Of a stretch of DNA of 64,000 bases, positions 1 through 7,612 are shown one piece after another. The stretch is from Pseudoflavonifractor sp050943825 (GTDB taxonomy: Bacteria; Bacillota; Clostridia; Oscillospirales; Oscillospiraceae): assembly GCF_050943825.1 (NCBI RefSeq), contig NZ_JBMNPX010000006.1, positions 62,001 through 126,000 of the forward strand, written 5' to 3'. The notes below the pieces were generated by a model. It was not told the DNA's origin. It worked only from the letters and a program-made list of their open reading frames with translations, and ran no database searches. How positions within the stretch are numbered: the stretch's first letter is position 1; every line of letters starts with the position of its first letter. Position numbers and translations under genes: made by a program.

Positions 1-166
1 CGCTCTCGCCTGTGCTCAATACGCTGTCAATCAGCTTAATCAGCTCCAGCGCGCTGCGGAAGGTCTCCTGCTTACGGCCGTCGGTCCAGGCAACGGTACC
101 CTGCCATGTAGCGTTCTGTGTATTGCGGATCTGCACCAGAAAGGTCTCTCCGCCATGTGGTTTCAT
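1..166 (-). CDS. small WQG/SALELI-family protein (3' end outside window)
   Basis: The first 55 codons read from an ATG at 166 and run off the left edge. An AAGGAG ribosome site lies 10 nt upstream of that ATG. The peptide contains NATWQGTVAWTDG followed by FRSALELIKLID. The same pattern (NASWQG..W.DG, then F.SALELI) forms the C-terminal half of the protein at 9940-10371, so the two are paralogues. I cannot assign a function. There is no signal peptide or membrane segment in the visible part, so a cytoplasmic protein is likely. Its promoter carries the same paired repeats as the surface-protein gene at 535-2700, which suggests a shared regulon with the SARP regulator at 3122. Confidence 0.8.
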   Translation of the reverse strand, partial: MKPHGGETFLVQIRNTQNATWQGTVAWTDGRKQETFRSALELIKLIDSVLSTGES

Positions 167-211
167 CGCATACACGCTCCTTCTCATTGCCCTTTTCCGG
201 TTGTTGTTTTC

Positions 212-244
212 ATTATACACACTTGCGGTTACATTTCGGTCACA
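212..244 (-). promoter_or_regulatory. promoter with paired SARP-type direct repeats
   Basis: On the minus strand two 8-mers, TGTGACCG and TGTAACCG, lie in direct repeat with an 11-bp pitch (237-244 and 226-233). The nearer repeat ends exactly 8 bp before a perfect TATAAT (217-212). No good -35 hexamer is needed or seen. Tandem repeats at an 11-bp pitch placed 8 bp from the -10 are the known binding geometry of Streptomyces SARP activators. The promoter would start transcription near 205, about 40 nt before the small gene at 166. The assignment to the regulator at 3122 is inference. Confidence 0.72.
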
Positions 245-455
245 TTTTAAAAAAACAGTTTTTCTCGGCCCATATTTTTTATGCCCGTTTGCCGCTTTCT
301 CTTTTGGAAGGACAATGTGGACATTTATTGTCCTTTTATTTACAGTGGGCCTGTCCCGCTTCTCTTTTATGTCAACGGCTCTGCCCCTTATGAGACTTAC
401 GGCATAGTGAGAAAACACGGCCGCTGTATGTGCCGGTGTAATGTGACAGACTTGA

Positions 456-500
456 GAAAAAATACAGCAGGCGGCAGCCTTCTCAGACTGCCGCCTGCGC
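456..500 (-). terminator. rho-independent terminator of the LPQTG surface-protein gene
   Basis: An 11-bp perfect stem (467-477 with 488-498) with a 10-nt loop is followed on the minus strand by a run of T (462-457). It lies about 35 bp after the stop codon at 535. Confidence 0.92.
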
Positions 501-534
501 TGTGTGTGACGGGGCTATTTTATTCTCTTGCCGC

Positions 535-2700
535 TCAGGCCTTCCGGCTCTTGCGGAAGAGGAGCAGGGCCAGGCCGGCCGCCGCCACGGAGGCGGTCAG
601 AGCCAGGGCTCCCAGAGCCAGACGGGCAGCGGAGGTCTGCGCCAGAGTACCGGTCTGGGGCAGGCTGCCAGTGGGCGTACCGGAGTCGGGGATATCGGTC
701 TCGCCGCCGTTGTCGCCAGTATCGGGCAGGTCGGTGGTGGGAGTCTGGCCGTCACCGATGTCGGTCTCGCCGCCGTCGCCCTCACCGGGGACGTCGGGCA
801 GGTCGGTAGTGGGGGTGTCGCCGTCATCGATGTCGGTCTCGTCGGCCATATAGTACACGTTGACGGTCTTGTTGCCGTTCAGGATGCCGCTGACGGCGTC
901 GCCCTCGGTGGCGTCGTAGGTGTAGCCCTCAATGGCAATGGCGTCGTACTCACTCACGTCATAGCGGCTGCCCTGAATGTGGCTGGGGCTGACATAGCTC
1001 TCGGCAATCTTGCTGCCGTCGGCCCGGTCCAGATAGTTCACGGTGACGCGATAGTAGTCATAGCTGGGGCCGGGGTTGCTGCCGGGGTCGGTATAGGTCC
1101 AAGTGCCCGTCAGGGTCACGCCGCCCTCGGGCATGGCGAACTTGCCGTCATCGGTGATGGTAATACCAGAGGGCTCTGTTACAGTCCAGCCGGAGAAAGT
1201 GTAGTTGGCGGGGATGGTGGGCTCAGCGGAGACGGTTACCGTGTCGCCCTTGGCATACTTGTTGTTGTCCACAGGAGCGGTATAGCCGCTGGGCACGCTG
1301 CCCTCGTACTTATAGGTCACGGTGTAGGTGCCGGGCTCAGGCTCGGTACCGGTGTAGGTCCAGGTGCCGGTCAGGGTCACGTTACCCTCGGGCATGGTGA
1401 ACTTGCCATCGGTGATGCTAATACCAGAAGGCTCTGTTACAGTCCAGCCGGAGAAGCTGTAATCCAAAGGCTCATGGCTGGGCTCGGTGGAGACCGTTAC
1501 CTCGGCATCCTTGGCATACTCGTTGCCGTCCACAGGGGCGGTGTAGCTGTCGGGCACGTCGCCCTCGTACTTATAGGTCACGGTGTAGGTGCTGGGCTCA
1601 GGGTCGGTGTCCTCCGGCTCCCACTGGGCGTACAGGTTCACGTCTTCGGTCATGTTGATGGTAGCATTGGCCGCATAAGGGGTTCCCTTGCCGTCAGCCT
1701 GGGTATTCCAGCCGGTAAAATCATAACCCTCACGGGTGGGACCGGCCTTGACGGTAGCCACTGTGCCGTAAGCAAACAGGTGGGACTCAGGCGCAGTTTC
1801 TGTCCCGTCGTTCATGTAATAGGTCAGAGTACGGAACTGCTCATCAGTGCCCTTGGTATAGACAACGCCGTCCACATGCCAGCCGGGGCAGCCGCTGGAT
1901 ACATCATCCGCCTTTTCCTTAACTACATACCAGACAATGCCCTGGGTATTCGGGTCAAAACTATCCAGTGCTGCGGCAATGGCGTCAGCGGAGGGCGCTT
2001 TCTTGATGTGAGCTGCCACCGAAGCAAAGGCCTCACTGAGCTTCTCGCCATTAATCGTGCCGTCATCAGCAATCACGCCGCTGTACTCCGTCCAGGCGGC
2101 GGTGCCGTCCACTTTACCTTTCAGTGCAACAGTGCTGTCGTGAGCGGGCGTATAATTGCCGGAGTCATAATCAGTGCTGCCAGTCTCAACAGGGATCACA
2201 CCGTCGGTACGGATAAAGAACCAGGCGTCGTCATAGGTCTCAGCGGCAGAACTGCTCAGTCCCAACTCATAGAAAGCTGTTTTCAGTATCTCGTTGTAAT
2301 AAACAGCCTTGAGATCCTCGTTCCCAAAGGTAAGCACCTGGCTCGTCTCTCCATTATTTAGTGTTAGAGACAGCATCGTAATATTTCGCGCAGCTTTTTC
2401 TTCCAGCTCCCATGCCAAAATACTGCACATATAGGTGTCCTGACCGGGTAATTTCTCTATTTCTTTCTCAGCTCCTCCATTAAAAAAGAGCTTAATTTCA
2501 GAAAGATCATCGCGGGTATAGCCAGTGCCCTCAATCATTTCATCTAATGCAGCCCCTGTGATGTGGTATTCAAAAGCAAAATTCCCATCGTACTCACCAT
2601 TGGGCAGCTCGATAGCCAGCGCGCTGATAGACAGGGCGCTCACCACCATGCAGAACACCATGAGAAGGGCCAGTGCCTTCTTGCTCATTCTTGCCAACAT
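535..2700 (-). CDS. LPXTG-anchored repeat-containing surface protein
   Basis: About 721 residues. The N-terminal signal peptide (KKALALLMVFCMVVSALSIS, ending near residue 31) is followed by a unique region to about residue 290. Next come one Listeria-Bacteroides-type repeat (ATVKAGPTREGYDFTGWNTQ), two longer YTVTYKYEG / FSGWTVTEPSG repeats of about 85 residues, a MucBP-like segment (RVTVNYLDRADG), and a Pro/Thr/Asp-rich linker. The protein ends in LPQTG (about residue 680), a hydrophobic helix and RKSRKA, a complete cell-wall sorting signal. The start at 2700 is preferred over the ATG at 2706 because the AAGGAG site is 7 nt from the former and only 1 nt from the latter. The sortase at 4368 is its probable anchor enzyme. 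The leader carries a c-di-GMP riboswitch. A role as adhesin or matrix protein is inference. Confidence 0.9.
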   Translation of the reverse strand: MLARMSKKALALLMVFCMVVSALSISALAIELPNGEYDGNFAFEYHITGAALDEMIEGTGYTRDDLSEIKLFFNGGAEKEIEKLPGQDTYMCSILAWELEEKAARNITMLSLTLNNGETSQVLTFGNEDLKAVYYNEILKTAFYELGLSSSAAETYDDAWFFIRTDGVIPVETGSTDYDSGNYTPAHDSTVALKGKVDGTAAWTEYSGVIADDGTINGEKLSEAFASVAAHIKKAPSADAIAAALDSFDPNTQGIVWYVVKEKADDVSSGCPGWHVDGVVYTKGTDEQFRTLTYYMNDGTETAPESHLFAYGTVATVKAGPTREGYDFTGWNTQADGKGTPYAANATINMTEDVNLYAQWEPEDTDPEPSTYTVTYKYEGDVPDSYTAPVDGNEYAKDAEVTVSTEPSHEPLDYSFSGWTVTEPSGISITDGKFTMPEGNVTLTGTWTYTGTEPEPGTYTVTYKYEGSVPSGYTAPVDNNKYAKGDTVTVSAEPTIPANYTFSGWTVTEPSGITITDDGKFAMPEGGVTLTGTWTYTDPGSNPGPSYDYYRVTVNYLDRADGSKIAESYVSPSHIQGSRYDVSEYDAIAIEGYTYDATEGDAVSGILNGNKTVNVYYMADETDIDDGDTPTTDLPDVPGEGDGGETDIGDGQTPTTDLPDTGDNGGETDIPDSGTPTGSLPQTGTLAQTSAARLALGALALTASVAAAGLALLLFRKSRKA

Positions 2701-2750
2701 GCTCATTCTCCTTCCTCGCGTTCACGCGGGCAGCTATAAGTATGCGGCAA

Positions 2751-2837
2751 CCGGACGGGCATGGCGGCGGTTCCCTCCGCTTTAGCCTCCTGGCTTTGCG
2801 TCCCGGTCTTTCGGCCGGTTTGCCTTTTTCTGTCCGG
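2751..2837 (-). promoter_or_regulatory. cyclic di-GMP-I (GEMM-I) riboswitch
   Basis: On the minus strand the leader of the LPQTG gene contains the diagnostic core in order: GGCAAACC, a GAAA tetraloop between GGCC and GACC-like arms, GGGACGCAAAGCC, then GGCTAAA and a second hairpin. The whole is closed by a 6-bp P1 stem, CCGGAC (2837-2832) with GTCCGG (2756-2751). This matches the class I c-di-GMP aptamer in sequence and layout. The 50 nt between the aptamer and the start codon hold a CGCG-TGAA-CGCG hairpin next to the AGGAAGGAG ribosome site and no T-run. Translational rather than transcriptional control is therefore more likely; whether ligand switches it on or off cannot be read. Confidence 0.93.
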
Positions 2838-2899
2838 ATGCAGCCGTTTTCCTCCCTCTCAGCTGTTAAAAGAAGAACGTTCCGTCCGGCGTTGTCTAC

Positions 2900-2933
2900 A
2901 CTCTATCACGGTACGGTTACATTTTAGGTTATA
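2900..2933 (-). promoter_or_regulatory. promoter with paired SARP-type direct repeats (surface-protein gene)
   Basis: On the minus strand TATAACCT (2933-2926) and TGTAACCG (2921-2914) form a direct repeat with a 12-bp pitch. The nearer copy ends 8 bp before TAGAGT (2905-2900), a 4/6 match to TATAAT. Layout and sequence copy the promoter at 212-244. Transcription would begin near 2893, giving a leader of about 190 nt that contains the riboswitch. The weak -10 fits an activator-dependent promoter. Confidence 0.68.
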
Positions 2934-3025
2934 TTTTGAAAAAATATTTTTTTCCCATTTCCCTTTCTTTTGGACAAGCGGCTCTTTTTTTACGAAAAAT
3001 CCCTGATAAAATGGAAAAAAGACTC

Positions 3026-3054
3026 TTCCAGCCTTTTCAATCCTGTGCTATAAT
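3026..3054 (+). promoter_or_regulatory. extended -10 promoter of the SARP gene
   Basis: TGCTATAAT (3046-3054) is a perfect extended -10. A weak -35 (TTCCAG, 3026-3031) sits at 17-bp spacing. The predicted start is near 3061. Confidence 0.75.
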
Positions 3055-3064
3055 AGGAATAACC

Positions 3065-3129
3065 ATGAGTTTGGCTGTTTTTCTTTTTCGCGGAGAATAC
3101 CGATGAAAGCAGGTGCCTGTCATGAGTGA
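3065..3129 (+). other. two short chained upstream ORFs before the SARP gene
   Basis: An ATG at 3065 opens a 13-codon frame ending in TGA at 3104-3106. It overlaps (ATGA) a second 8-codon frame at 3103-3129, which has its own CGGAG site 7 nt upstream. The second frame's TGA (3127-3129) lies just inside the SARP start at 3122. The chain would couple translation of the regulator to its leader peptides. Chance occurrence cannot be excluded. Confidence 0.35.
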
Positions 3130-4321
3130 TTCCGCCGGTATGAAAAACGTTAAAATTACCATGCTGGGCCGGTTTTCCATTACTGTGGACGGACATATAC
3201 TGACTGATGAGGCCAACCGTTCCCAAAAGCTCTGGAACGTACTCTCTTATCTGTTAATCCACAGGGACCGGAACGTCCCCCAGAGCGAGTTCATTGAACA
3301 GTTCTGGCCCGGAGAGAACAGCGCCAACCCGGTTAACGCCCTCAAAACCCTGCTCTACCGGGTGCGGGCCATGCTGGAGCCCCTGTTCGGCTCGGAGGTG
3401 GAGCCCATCCTCTCCCGCCGCGGCTCCTATTCCTGGAACCCCGACATCCCCTGCACACTGGATGTCGACGAGTTCGAGGCCCTGTGCCACAAGGCCACCG
3501 ACGGCCGCCTGTCCGATGAGAGCCGCCTGGCCCTCTACCGCCAGGCTGAGCAGCTCTATCTGGGCGACTTCCTGCCCAAGCTGGACGGCTCCCTGTGGAC
3601 CATCCCCTACACGGTGGAATACCACAACCTCTACCTCCAGATGATCAAGGACTATGCCGCCCTGCTGGAAAAGAAGGAGCTCTTTGAGGAGATGAACCTG
3701 GTGTGTACCCGCGCCAGTCAGCTGGACTCCCTGGATGAGACGCTGCATATCCTCATCGTTCGCTCCCTGCTCCGCCAGGGCAACGACTCGGCCGCCCTGG
3801 CCCACTATGAGTCGGCCACCGACCTGCTCTACCGCAACCTGGGCGTGCGCCCCTCCCAGGAGCTGCGTGAGCTGTACAACGAGATCATGAGCGTGGAGAA
3901 GTCCCTGGAGACCGACCTGGAGACCATTCAGGACGACCTGCGTGAGGCTGCCGCCCGTCCCGGGGCCTTTGTGTGCGAGTACGGCTTCTTCCGCGAGGCC
4001 TACCGGCTGGAGGCCCGCCGGGCCGCCCACAGCGGCACCTCGGTTCACATCGCCCTCATCACCGTCTCCCTGCCCGACGGCGGCGTGCCGCCCCTGAGCG
4101 TGCTGGCCACCACCATGGACCAGCTCCAGGAGGTGCTCACCGCCAGTCTGCGCCGCGGCGACGTGGTCTCCAAATACTCTGGCGCTCAGTTCGTGGTGAT
4201 GCTGCCCGCCGCCAACTTCGAAAACAGCACCATGGTCATGGAGCGCGTGGTCTCCGCCTTCTACCGGCAGCACCGGCGGAATTTCCTCAAGCTCTCCTAT
4301 AAAATCCGGGCGCTGGACTGA
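3122..4321 (+). CDS. SARP/BTAD transcriptional regulator with degenerate GGDEF-like C-terminus
   Basis: 399 residues. Residues 8-105 form an OmpR-like winged helix (ITMLGRFSITVDG at its start, LWNVLSYLLIHRDR, VNALKTLLYRVR). Residues 110-262 form the bacterial transcriptional activator domain with TPR-like helices (DVDEFEALC, YLGDFLPKL). Residues 280-395 resemble a GGDEF domain in layout (LRRGDVVSKYSGAQFVVMLP), but the GGDEF signature is replaced by SGAQF at 353-357, so cyclase activity is not expected. The ATG at 3122 is chosen because AGG sits 8 nt upstream; GTG 3113 in the same frame is less well placed. The gene lies divergent from the LPQTG gene and directly before the sortase. It probably controls the surface locus through the paired repeats at 226-244 and 2914-2933. 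Sensing of c-di-GMP by the degenerate domain is only a hypothesis. Confidence 0.88.
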   Translation: MSDSAGMKNVKITMLGRFSITVDGHILTDEANRSQKLWNVLSYLLIHRDRNVPQSEFIEQFWPGENSANPVNALKTLLYRVRAMLEPLFGSEVEPILSRRGSYSWNPDIPCTLDVDEFEALCHKATDGRLSDESRLALYRQAEQLYLGDFLPKLDGSLWTIPYTVEYHNLYLQMIKDYAALLEKKELFEEMNLVCTRASQLDSLDETLHILIVRSLLRQGNDSAALAHYESATDLLYRNLGVRPSQELRELYNEIMSVEKSLETDLETIQDDLREAAARPGAFVCEYGFFREAYRLEARRAAHSGTSVHIALITVSLPDGGVPPLSVLATTMDQLQEVLTASLRRGDVVSKYSGAQFVVMLPAANFENSTMVMERVVSAFYRQHRRNFLKLSYKIRALD

Positions 4322-4367
4322 TTCCCGCCCCACATAAAAATCTCTATTTCTGCAAGGTACATCATCT

Positions 4368-5153
4368 ATGAAAAGACACACCAAAGGCGCCGTCATTGCC
4401 GCCACAGCCGCCCTTGTGCTGCTGATTGCGGCGGTGGCGCTGCTCATCCAGGGCAGACGGCCCCAGTACGAGATCGTTGTGCCCTCACCTTCGCCTACAG
4501 TCTCTGCCACGCCTACGCCGGAGCCCACTCCTACCGAAACCGAAACCCCGTCCCCCACGCCCACACCCCTCACCTATAAGGAGGTGCTGGAGGAGCCGGA
4601 GGACGGCCTGCCCACCGACAAGGTCTTTGTCACCGACACCCGCAAAAGCTACCAGAGCGGCGACCTGCGGCTCATCATCCCCAAGCTGGAGGTGGATGAG
4701 TACATTTTGAACGGCGTGGACGAGCAGACTCTCCTCCAGGGCGAGGGTCTGTACGATTACGCCCAGCTGCCCGGCGAGGGCCGGTCCAACACCTCCATCG
4801 CCGGACACCGCAACTGGATCCGGGGCGGCAAAATCACCCTGGACCAGCCCTTCTCCTTCCTGGACACCCTGACAGAGGGAGATTACCTCTATCTGGTGTA
4901 CGGGGAGAACATCTACCAGTACCTCTTTGAATACCAGGAGGTGGTGGAGCCCGACGACTGGGGCCCCATCTACAAGACTGACCACTCCTGTGTCACCCTG
5001 ACCACCTGCACTCCCGTGGGCGTATCCGACCACCGTCTCATCGTCCGTGGTGCCCTGGTGGACATCTTCCCCCTGACTGATGACTATGCTTATCCCGCGA
5101 ACGCGGAAGAGGAGGCTATACAGACCAATGAAATTGTTCAAGTCCATGAATAA
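4368..5153 (+). CDS. class D-like sortase transpeptidase
   Basis: 261 residues: short cytoplasmic tail, membrane anchor (residues 8-27), a Pro/Ser/Thr-rich spacer (38-68), then a sortase domain. His147 in IAGHRNW, Cys214 in TLTTCTP and Arg223 in SDHRLIVRG form the catalytic triad. The TLxTC motif and N-terminal anchor fit class C/D sortases, D being more likely. It would cleave the LPQTG motif of the neighbouring surface protein and link it to the peptidoglycan cross-bridge. The ribosome site is weak (AAGG, 11 nt upstream). The 3' end overlaps the next gene by 26 bp, so the two are one operon. Confidence 0.9.
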   Translation: MKRHTKGAVIAATAALVLLIAAVALLIQGRRPQYEIVVPSPSPTVSATPTPEPTPTETETPSPTPTPLTYKEVLEEPEDGLPTDKVFVTDTRKSYQSGDLRLIIPKLEVDEYILNGVDEQTLLQGEGLYDYAQLPGEGRSNTSIAGHRNWIRGGKITLDQPFSFLDTLTEGDYLYLVYGENIYQYLFEYQEVVEPDDWGPIYKTDHSCVTLTTCTPVGVSDHRLIVRGALVDIFPLTDDYAYPANAEEEAIQTNEIVQVHE

Positions 5154-6045
5154 GGCGACCCGGATTATCTGTGCGGTGCTGGCCATTGTGCTGGTGGTGG
5201 GCGTGTCCCTCCCCCTGCTGGCTCAGGCCGGGGTGATTCCCCATAAGGAAACCGTCCAGAGCGGCGTGACCGTGTACAAGAACAGCAAGGCCACGGTGGA
5301 TGCGTCCAACCTGGCCCTGGGCTTTGTATCCGTGTCCTACACCGGCGGCAAGAATGTCCGCATCAAGGTCCAGGTCACCAAGACCGGCGGCACCACCTAC
5401 ACCTATGATCTGAACAACAAGGGCACCGCCGAGACCTTCCCCCTCACCGAGGGCGACGGCAAGTACACCGTGAAGGTGTTTGAGAACACCACCGGCACCA
5501 AGTACGCCCAGGCCTACTCGTGCCCCCTGGAGCTGAAGCTGACCAGCGAGTTCTCCCCCTTCCTCTACCCCAACCAGTATGTCAACTTCAATGACAACTC
5601 CAAGGTTGTGGCCAAGGCTGCCGAGCTGACCAAAGGCATGACCACCGACCTGGACAAGGTCACCGCCATTTACCACTACGTCATCAACAACATCACCTAT
5701 GACTACGAGCTGGCCGCCACCGTGGCCTCCGGCTATCTGCCCGATGTGGACAAGATTCTGGAGAGCGGCAAGGGCATCTGCTTTGACTATGCCGCTGTCA
5801 TGGCCTCCATGCTCCGCAGCCAGAACATCCCCTGCAAGCTGATTGTGGGCTATGCAGGTACGGTGTACCACGCCTGGATCAACGTCTATATCGACGGCGT
5901 GGGCTGGGTGGACCACCTGATCTACTTCAACGGCGAGGACTGGTCCATGATGGACCCCACCTTTGTCTCCAACGGCAAGGATAATCCCGCTGTCCTCAAG
6001 TACGTGGGTGACGGCACCAACTACACCGAAAAATACGCCTATTGA
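5128..6045 (+). CDS. secreted transglutaminase-like cysteine protein
   Basis: 305 residues. An export signal (ATRIICAVLAIVLVVGVSLP) ends near residue 34. An Ig-like or beta-rich segment (40-135) precedes a transglutaminase-core domain with Cys218 in GKGICFDYA, His248 in VYHAWINVY and Asp276 in MMDPTF, so the triad is complete. The ATG at 5128 follows GGAGG by 12 nt; the frame is open further upstream inside the sortase gene, but no better start exists. Bacterial proteins of this kind act as amidases, proteases or cross-linkers. In this context, processing or cross-linking of surface proteins is plausible but unproven. Confidence 0.88.
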   Translation: MKLFKSMNKATRIICAVLAIVLVVGVSLPLLAQAGVIPHKETVQSGVTVYKNSKATVDASNLALGFVSVSYTGGKNVRIKVQVTKTGGTTYTYDLNNKGTAETFPLTEGDGKYTVKVFENTTGTKYAQAYSCPLELKLTSEFSPFLYPNQYVNFNDNSKVVAKAAELTKGMTTDLDKVTAIYHYVINNITYDYELAATVASGYLPDVDKILESGKGICFDYAAVMASMLRSQNIPCKLIVGYAGTVYHAWINVYIDGVGWVDHLIYFNGEDWSMMDPTFVSNGKDNPAVLKYVGDGTNYTEKYAY

Positions 6046-6052
6046 TTGCTCT

Positions 6053-6086
6053 GCCCTGAGTCCGCGGCTGACCGCGGGCTCAGGGC
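6053..6086 (+). terminator. 15-bp hairpin between the transglutaminase gene and the pilus operon
   Basis: GCCCTGAG/CTCAGGGC and CCGCGG/CCGCGG stack into a 15-bp stem (one G-T pair) with a CTGA loop. No T-run follows, so it may be a weak terminator or an RNA-processing or stabilising element that separates the two operons. Confidence 0.55.
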
Positions 6087-6178
6087 ATGTGCCATTTCCA
6101 TCCGTCTCAGGTGCCCTGTGCCCCGGCGGAGCGATATGTATCACAACATACAGACATTATGTCCGGAGGTGTTGCCCC

Positions 6179-7228
6179 ATGGCAAAGGAACGGAGTACCG
6201 CACCCCTCAGCGCCGACGCGCTGTCGGTGTTCTGCTACCAGCTCTCCCTGATGATGCACGCCGGCATCGGCTCTGAGGAGGGCGTGGAGGTGCTGGCCGA
6301 GGATGCGGCCGACCCCAGAAGCAAGGCTCTGCTGGAGTCTCTCCACGCCGAGCTGCTGGACGGTGCCCCCCTGTCCGAGGCCCTCAGCGCCAGCGGCGCC
6401 TTCCCGGGGTATATGGTGCGCATGGTGGAGATCGGTCAGGCCGCCGGCCGGCTGGACCAGGTCCTCTCCGCCCTGGCCGCCTACTACCGCCGGGAGTCTG
6501 AGACTGCGTCGGCCATCCGCCGCGCCGTGCTCTACCCCGCCGTCATGGCTGTTCTGGTGGCGGCGGTGTTCCTGGTGCTCATGACCCGGGTGCTCCCCGT
6601 ATTCCAGCAGGTGTTCCAGCAGCTGGGCCTCGCCCTCTCCCCCGCCGCCCAGGCCCTGATGGCCGCGGGCTCGGCGGGTCAGTATGTGGGCGGCGTGCTG
6701 GTGGCGCTGCTGGCTGTGGGCGCTGTTATCCTGCTGGTGCTCTCCCGCCGCCAGGGCGCCGGAGCGCAGTCGGTGGAGGCCCGCCTGCTGGGCAAGGGCA
6801 AGGCCGCCCAGGCCGTGGACCGGAGCCGTTTCTCCTCCGCCATGGCCCTGATGCTCTCCAGCGGCCTGCCTCTGGATGAGGCCATGGAGCGCACCGTCCA
6901 CCTGCTGGAGGGCTCCGCCCTCGCCCCTGCGCTGAAGGACTGCCAGACCCGCATGGAGCAGGGAGAGGACTTCTATAAGGCCGTCACCGCCTGCGGCCTG
7001 CTGGACGGCCTCCAGGCCGGACTGCTGGGCGCAGGGTTCCGCTCCGGCGTACCCGAGCAGGCCATGGAGGAGCTGGCCTCCCGCTGCAGTGAGGAAGCCG
7101 ACGAGCGGCTGTCCTCCCTGCTGTCCCGGCTGGAGTTCGCCCTGGTGCTGCTGCTGTGCATCGCCGTGGGCCTGGTGCTGCTGTCGGTCATGCTGCCCCT
7201 GCTGGGTGTGCTGACCGCCATCGGCTGA
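6179..7228 (+). CDS. type II secretion/type IV pilus inner-membrane platform protein (GspF/PilC family)
   Basis: 349 residues. GspF-type helical domains occur twice: residues 10-105 (FCYQLSLMMHAGIGSEEGVE, GAPLSEALSASGAFP, MVRMVEIGQAAGRLDQVL) and about 215-310. Membrane helices lie near 115-140, 160-185 and 320-345. ATG 6179 follows GGAGGT by 8 nt, whereas the open frame upstream of it has no ribosome site. The family forms the rotating base of the pilus machine and contacts the ATPase. It is the first gene of a six-gene run ending with the PilT-like ATPase at 8854. Confidence 0.9.
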   Translation: MAKERSTAPLSADALSVFCYQLSLMMHAGIGSEEGVEVLAEDAADPRSKALLESLHAELLDGAPLSEALSASGAFPGYMVRMVEIGQAAGRLDQVLSALAAYYRRESETASAIRRAVLYPAVMAVLVAAVFLVLMTRVLPVFQQVFQQLGLALSPAAQALMAAGSAGQYVGGVLVALLAVGAVILLVLSRRQGAGAQSVEARLLGKGKAAQAVDRSRFSSAMALMLSSGLPLDEAMERTVHLLEGSALAPALKDCQTRMEQGEDFYKAVTACGLLDGLQAGLLGAGFRSGVPEQAMEELASRCSEEADERLSSLLSRLEFALVLLLCIAVGLVLLSVMLPLLGVLTAIG

Positions 7229-7257
7229 TCCAATCTGTCTGAAAGGAGGTCTCCGCC

Positions 7258-7575
7258 ATGGGCGGCAGACGCGCCTCTTTTGTGCGGCTGGTGCTACCCG
7301 CCGCCGTGTTCCTCATCGCCCTGGCCGGGGCCGCGCTGCTCTTTACCAGGGTTATCAGCGTCCGCACTGATGCGGAGGTCCTCGCCCTGGCCGAAGAGGG
7401 CGTCCGCCGCGCGGCGGTGGAGTGCTACGCCCTGGAGGGCTTCTACCCCAGAACCCTGGACTATCTTGTGGAGCACTACGGCGTCACCGCCGGTGACGAC
7501 CGTTATATCATCTCCTACCAGTATGTGGCCTCCAACCTGATGCCCGACATCACGGTGCTGGCCCTGGAGGAGTAA
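7258..7575 (+). CDS. short pilin-like membrane protein
   Basis: 105 residues with one N-terminal membrane helix (residues 10-33, VLPAAVFLIALAGAALLF) and a soluble C-terminus containing AVECYALEGFYPRTLDYLVE. That segment resembles the alpha-helix region of minor pilins and ComG-type pseudopilins. The usual prepilin cleavage site (G followed by FTLxE) is absent. AAAGGAGGT lies 8 nt before the ATG. Position between the GspF-like and ATPase genes supports a pilus or pseudopilus role. Confidence 0.72.
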   Translation: MGGRRASFVRLVLPAAVFLIALAGAALLFTRVISVRTDAEVLALAEEGVRRAAVECYALEGFYPRTLDYLVEHYGVTAGDDRYIISYQYVASNLMPDITVLALEE

Positions 7576-7612
7576 TCGTTTTTCCAGAATCCTTTTGTAA
7601 GGGGGTGTCCCC

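Noticed and set aside
1030..1620. Direct repeats suggesting a CRISPR array
   Set aside because: They are in-frame protein repeats (FSGWTVTEPSG units) about 250 bp long inside the surface-protein gene, with no short spacer structure.
502..2361. A 619-codon frame on the plus strand opposite the LPQTG gene
   Set aside because: It is the antisense shadow of a gene with signal peptide, repeats and sorting signal. It is Val/Gly/His-rich with no ribosome site, as expected for antisense frames in GC-rich DNA.
3254..4573. A 439-codon minus-strand frame opposite the SARP and sortase genes
   Set aside because: Antisense of two recognised families; Gly/Val/His-rich and without a ribosome site.
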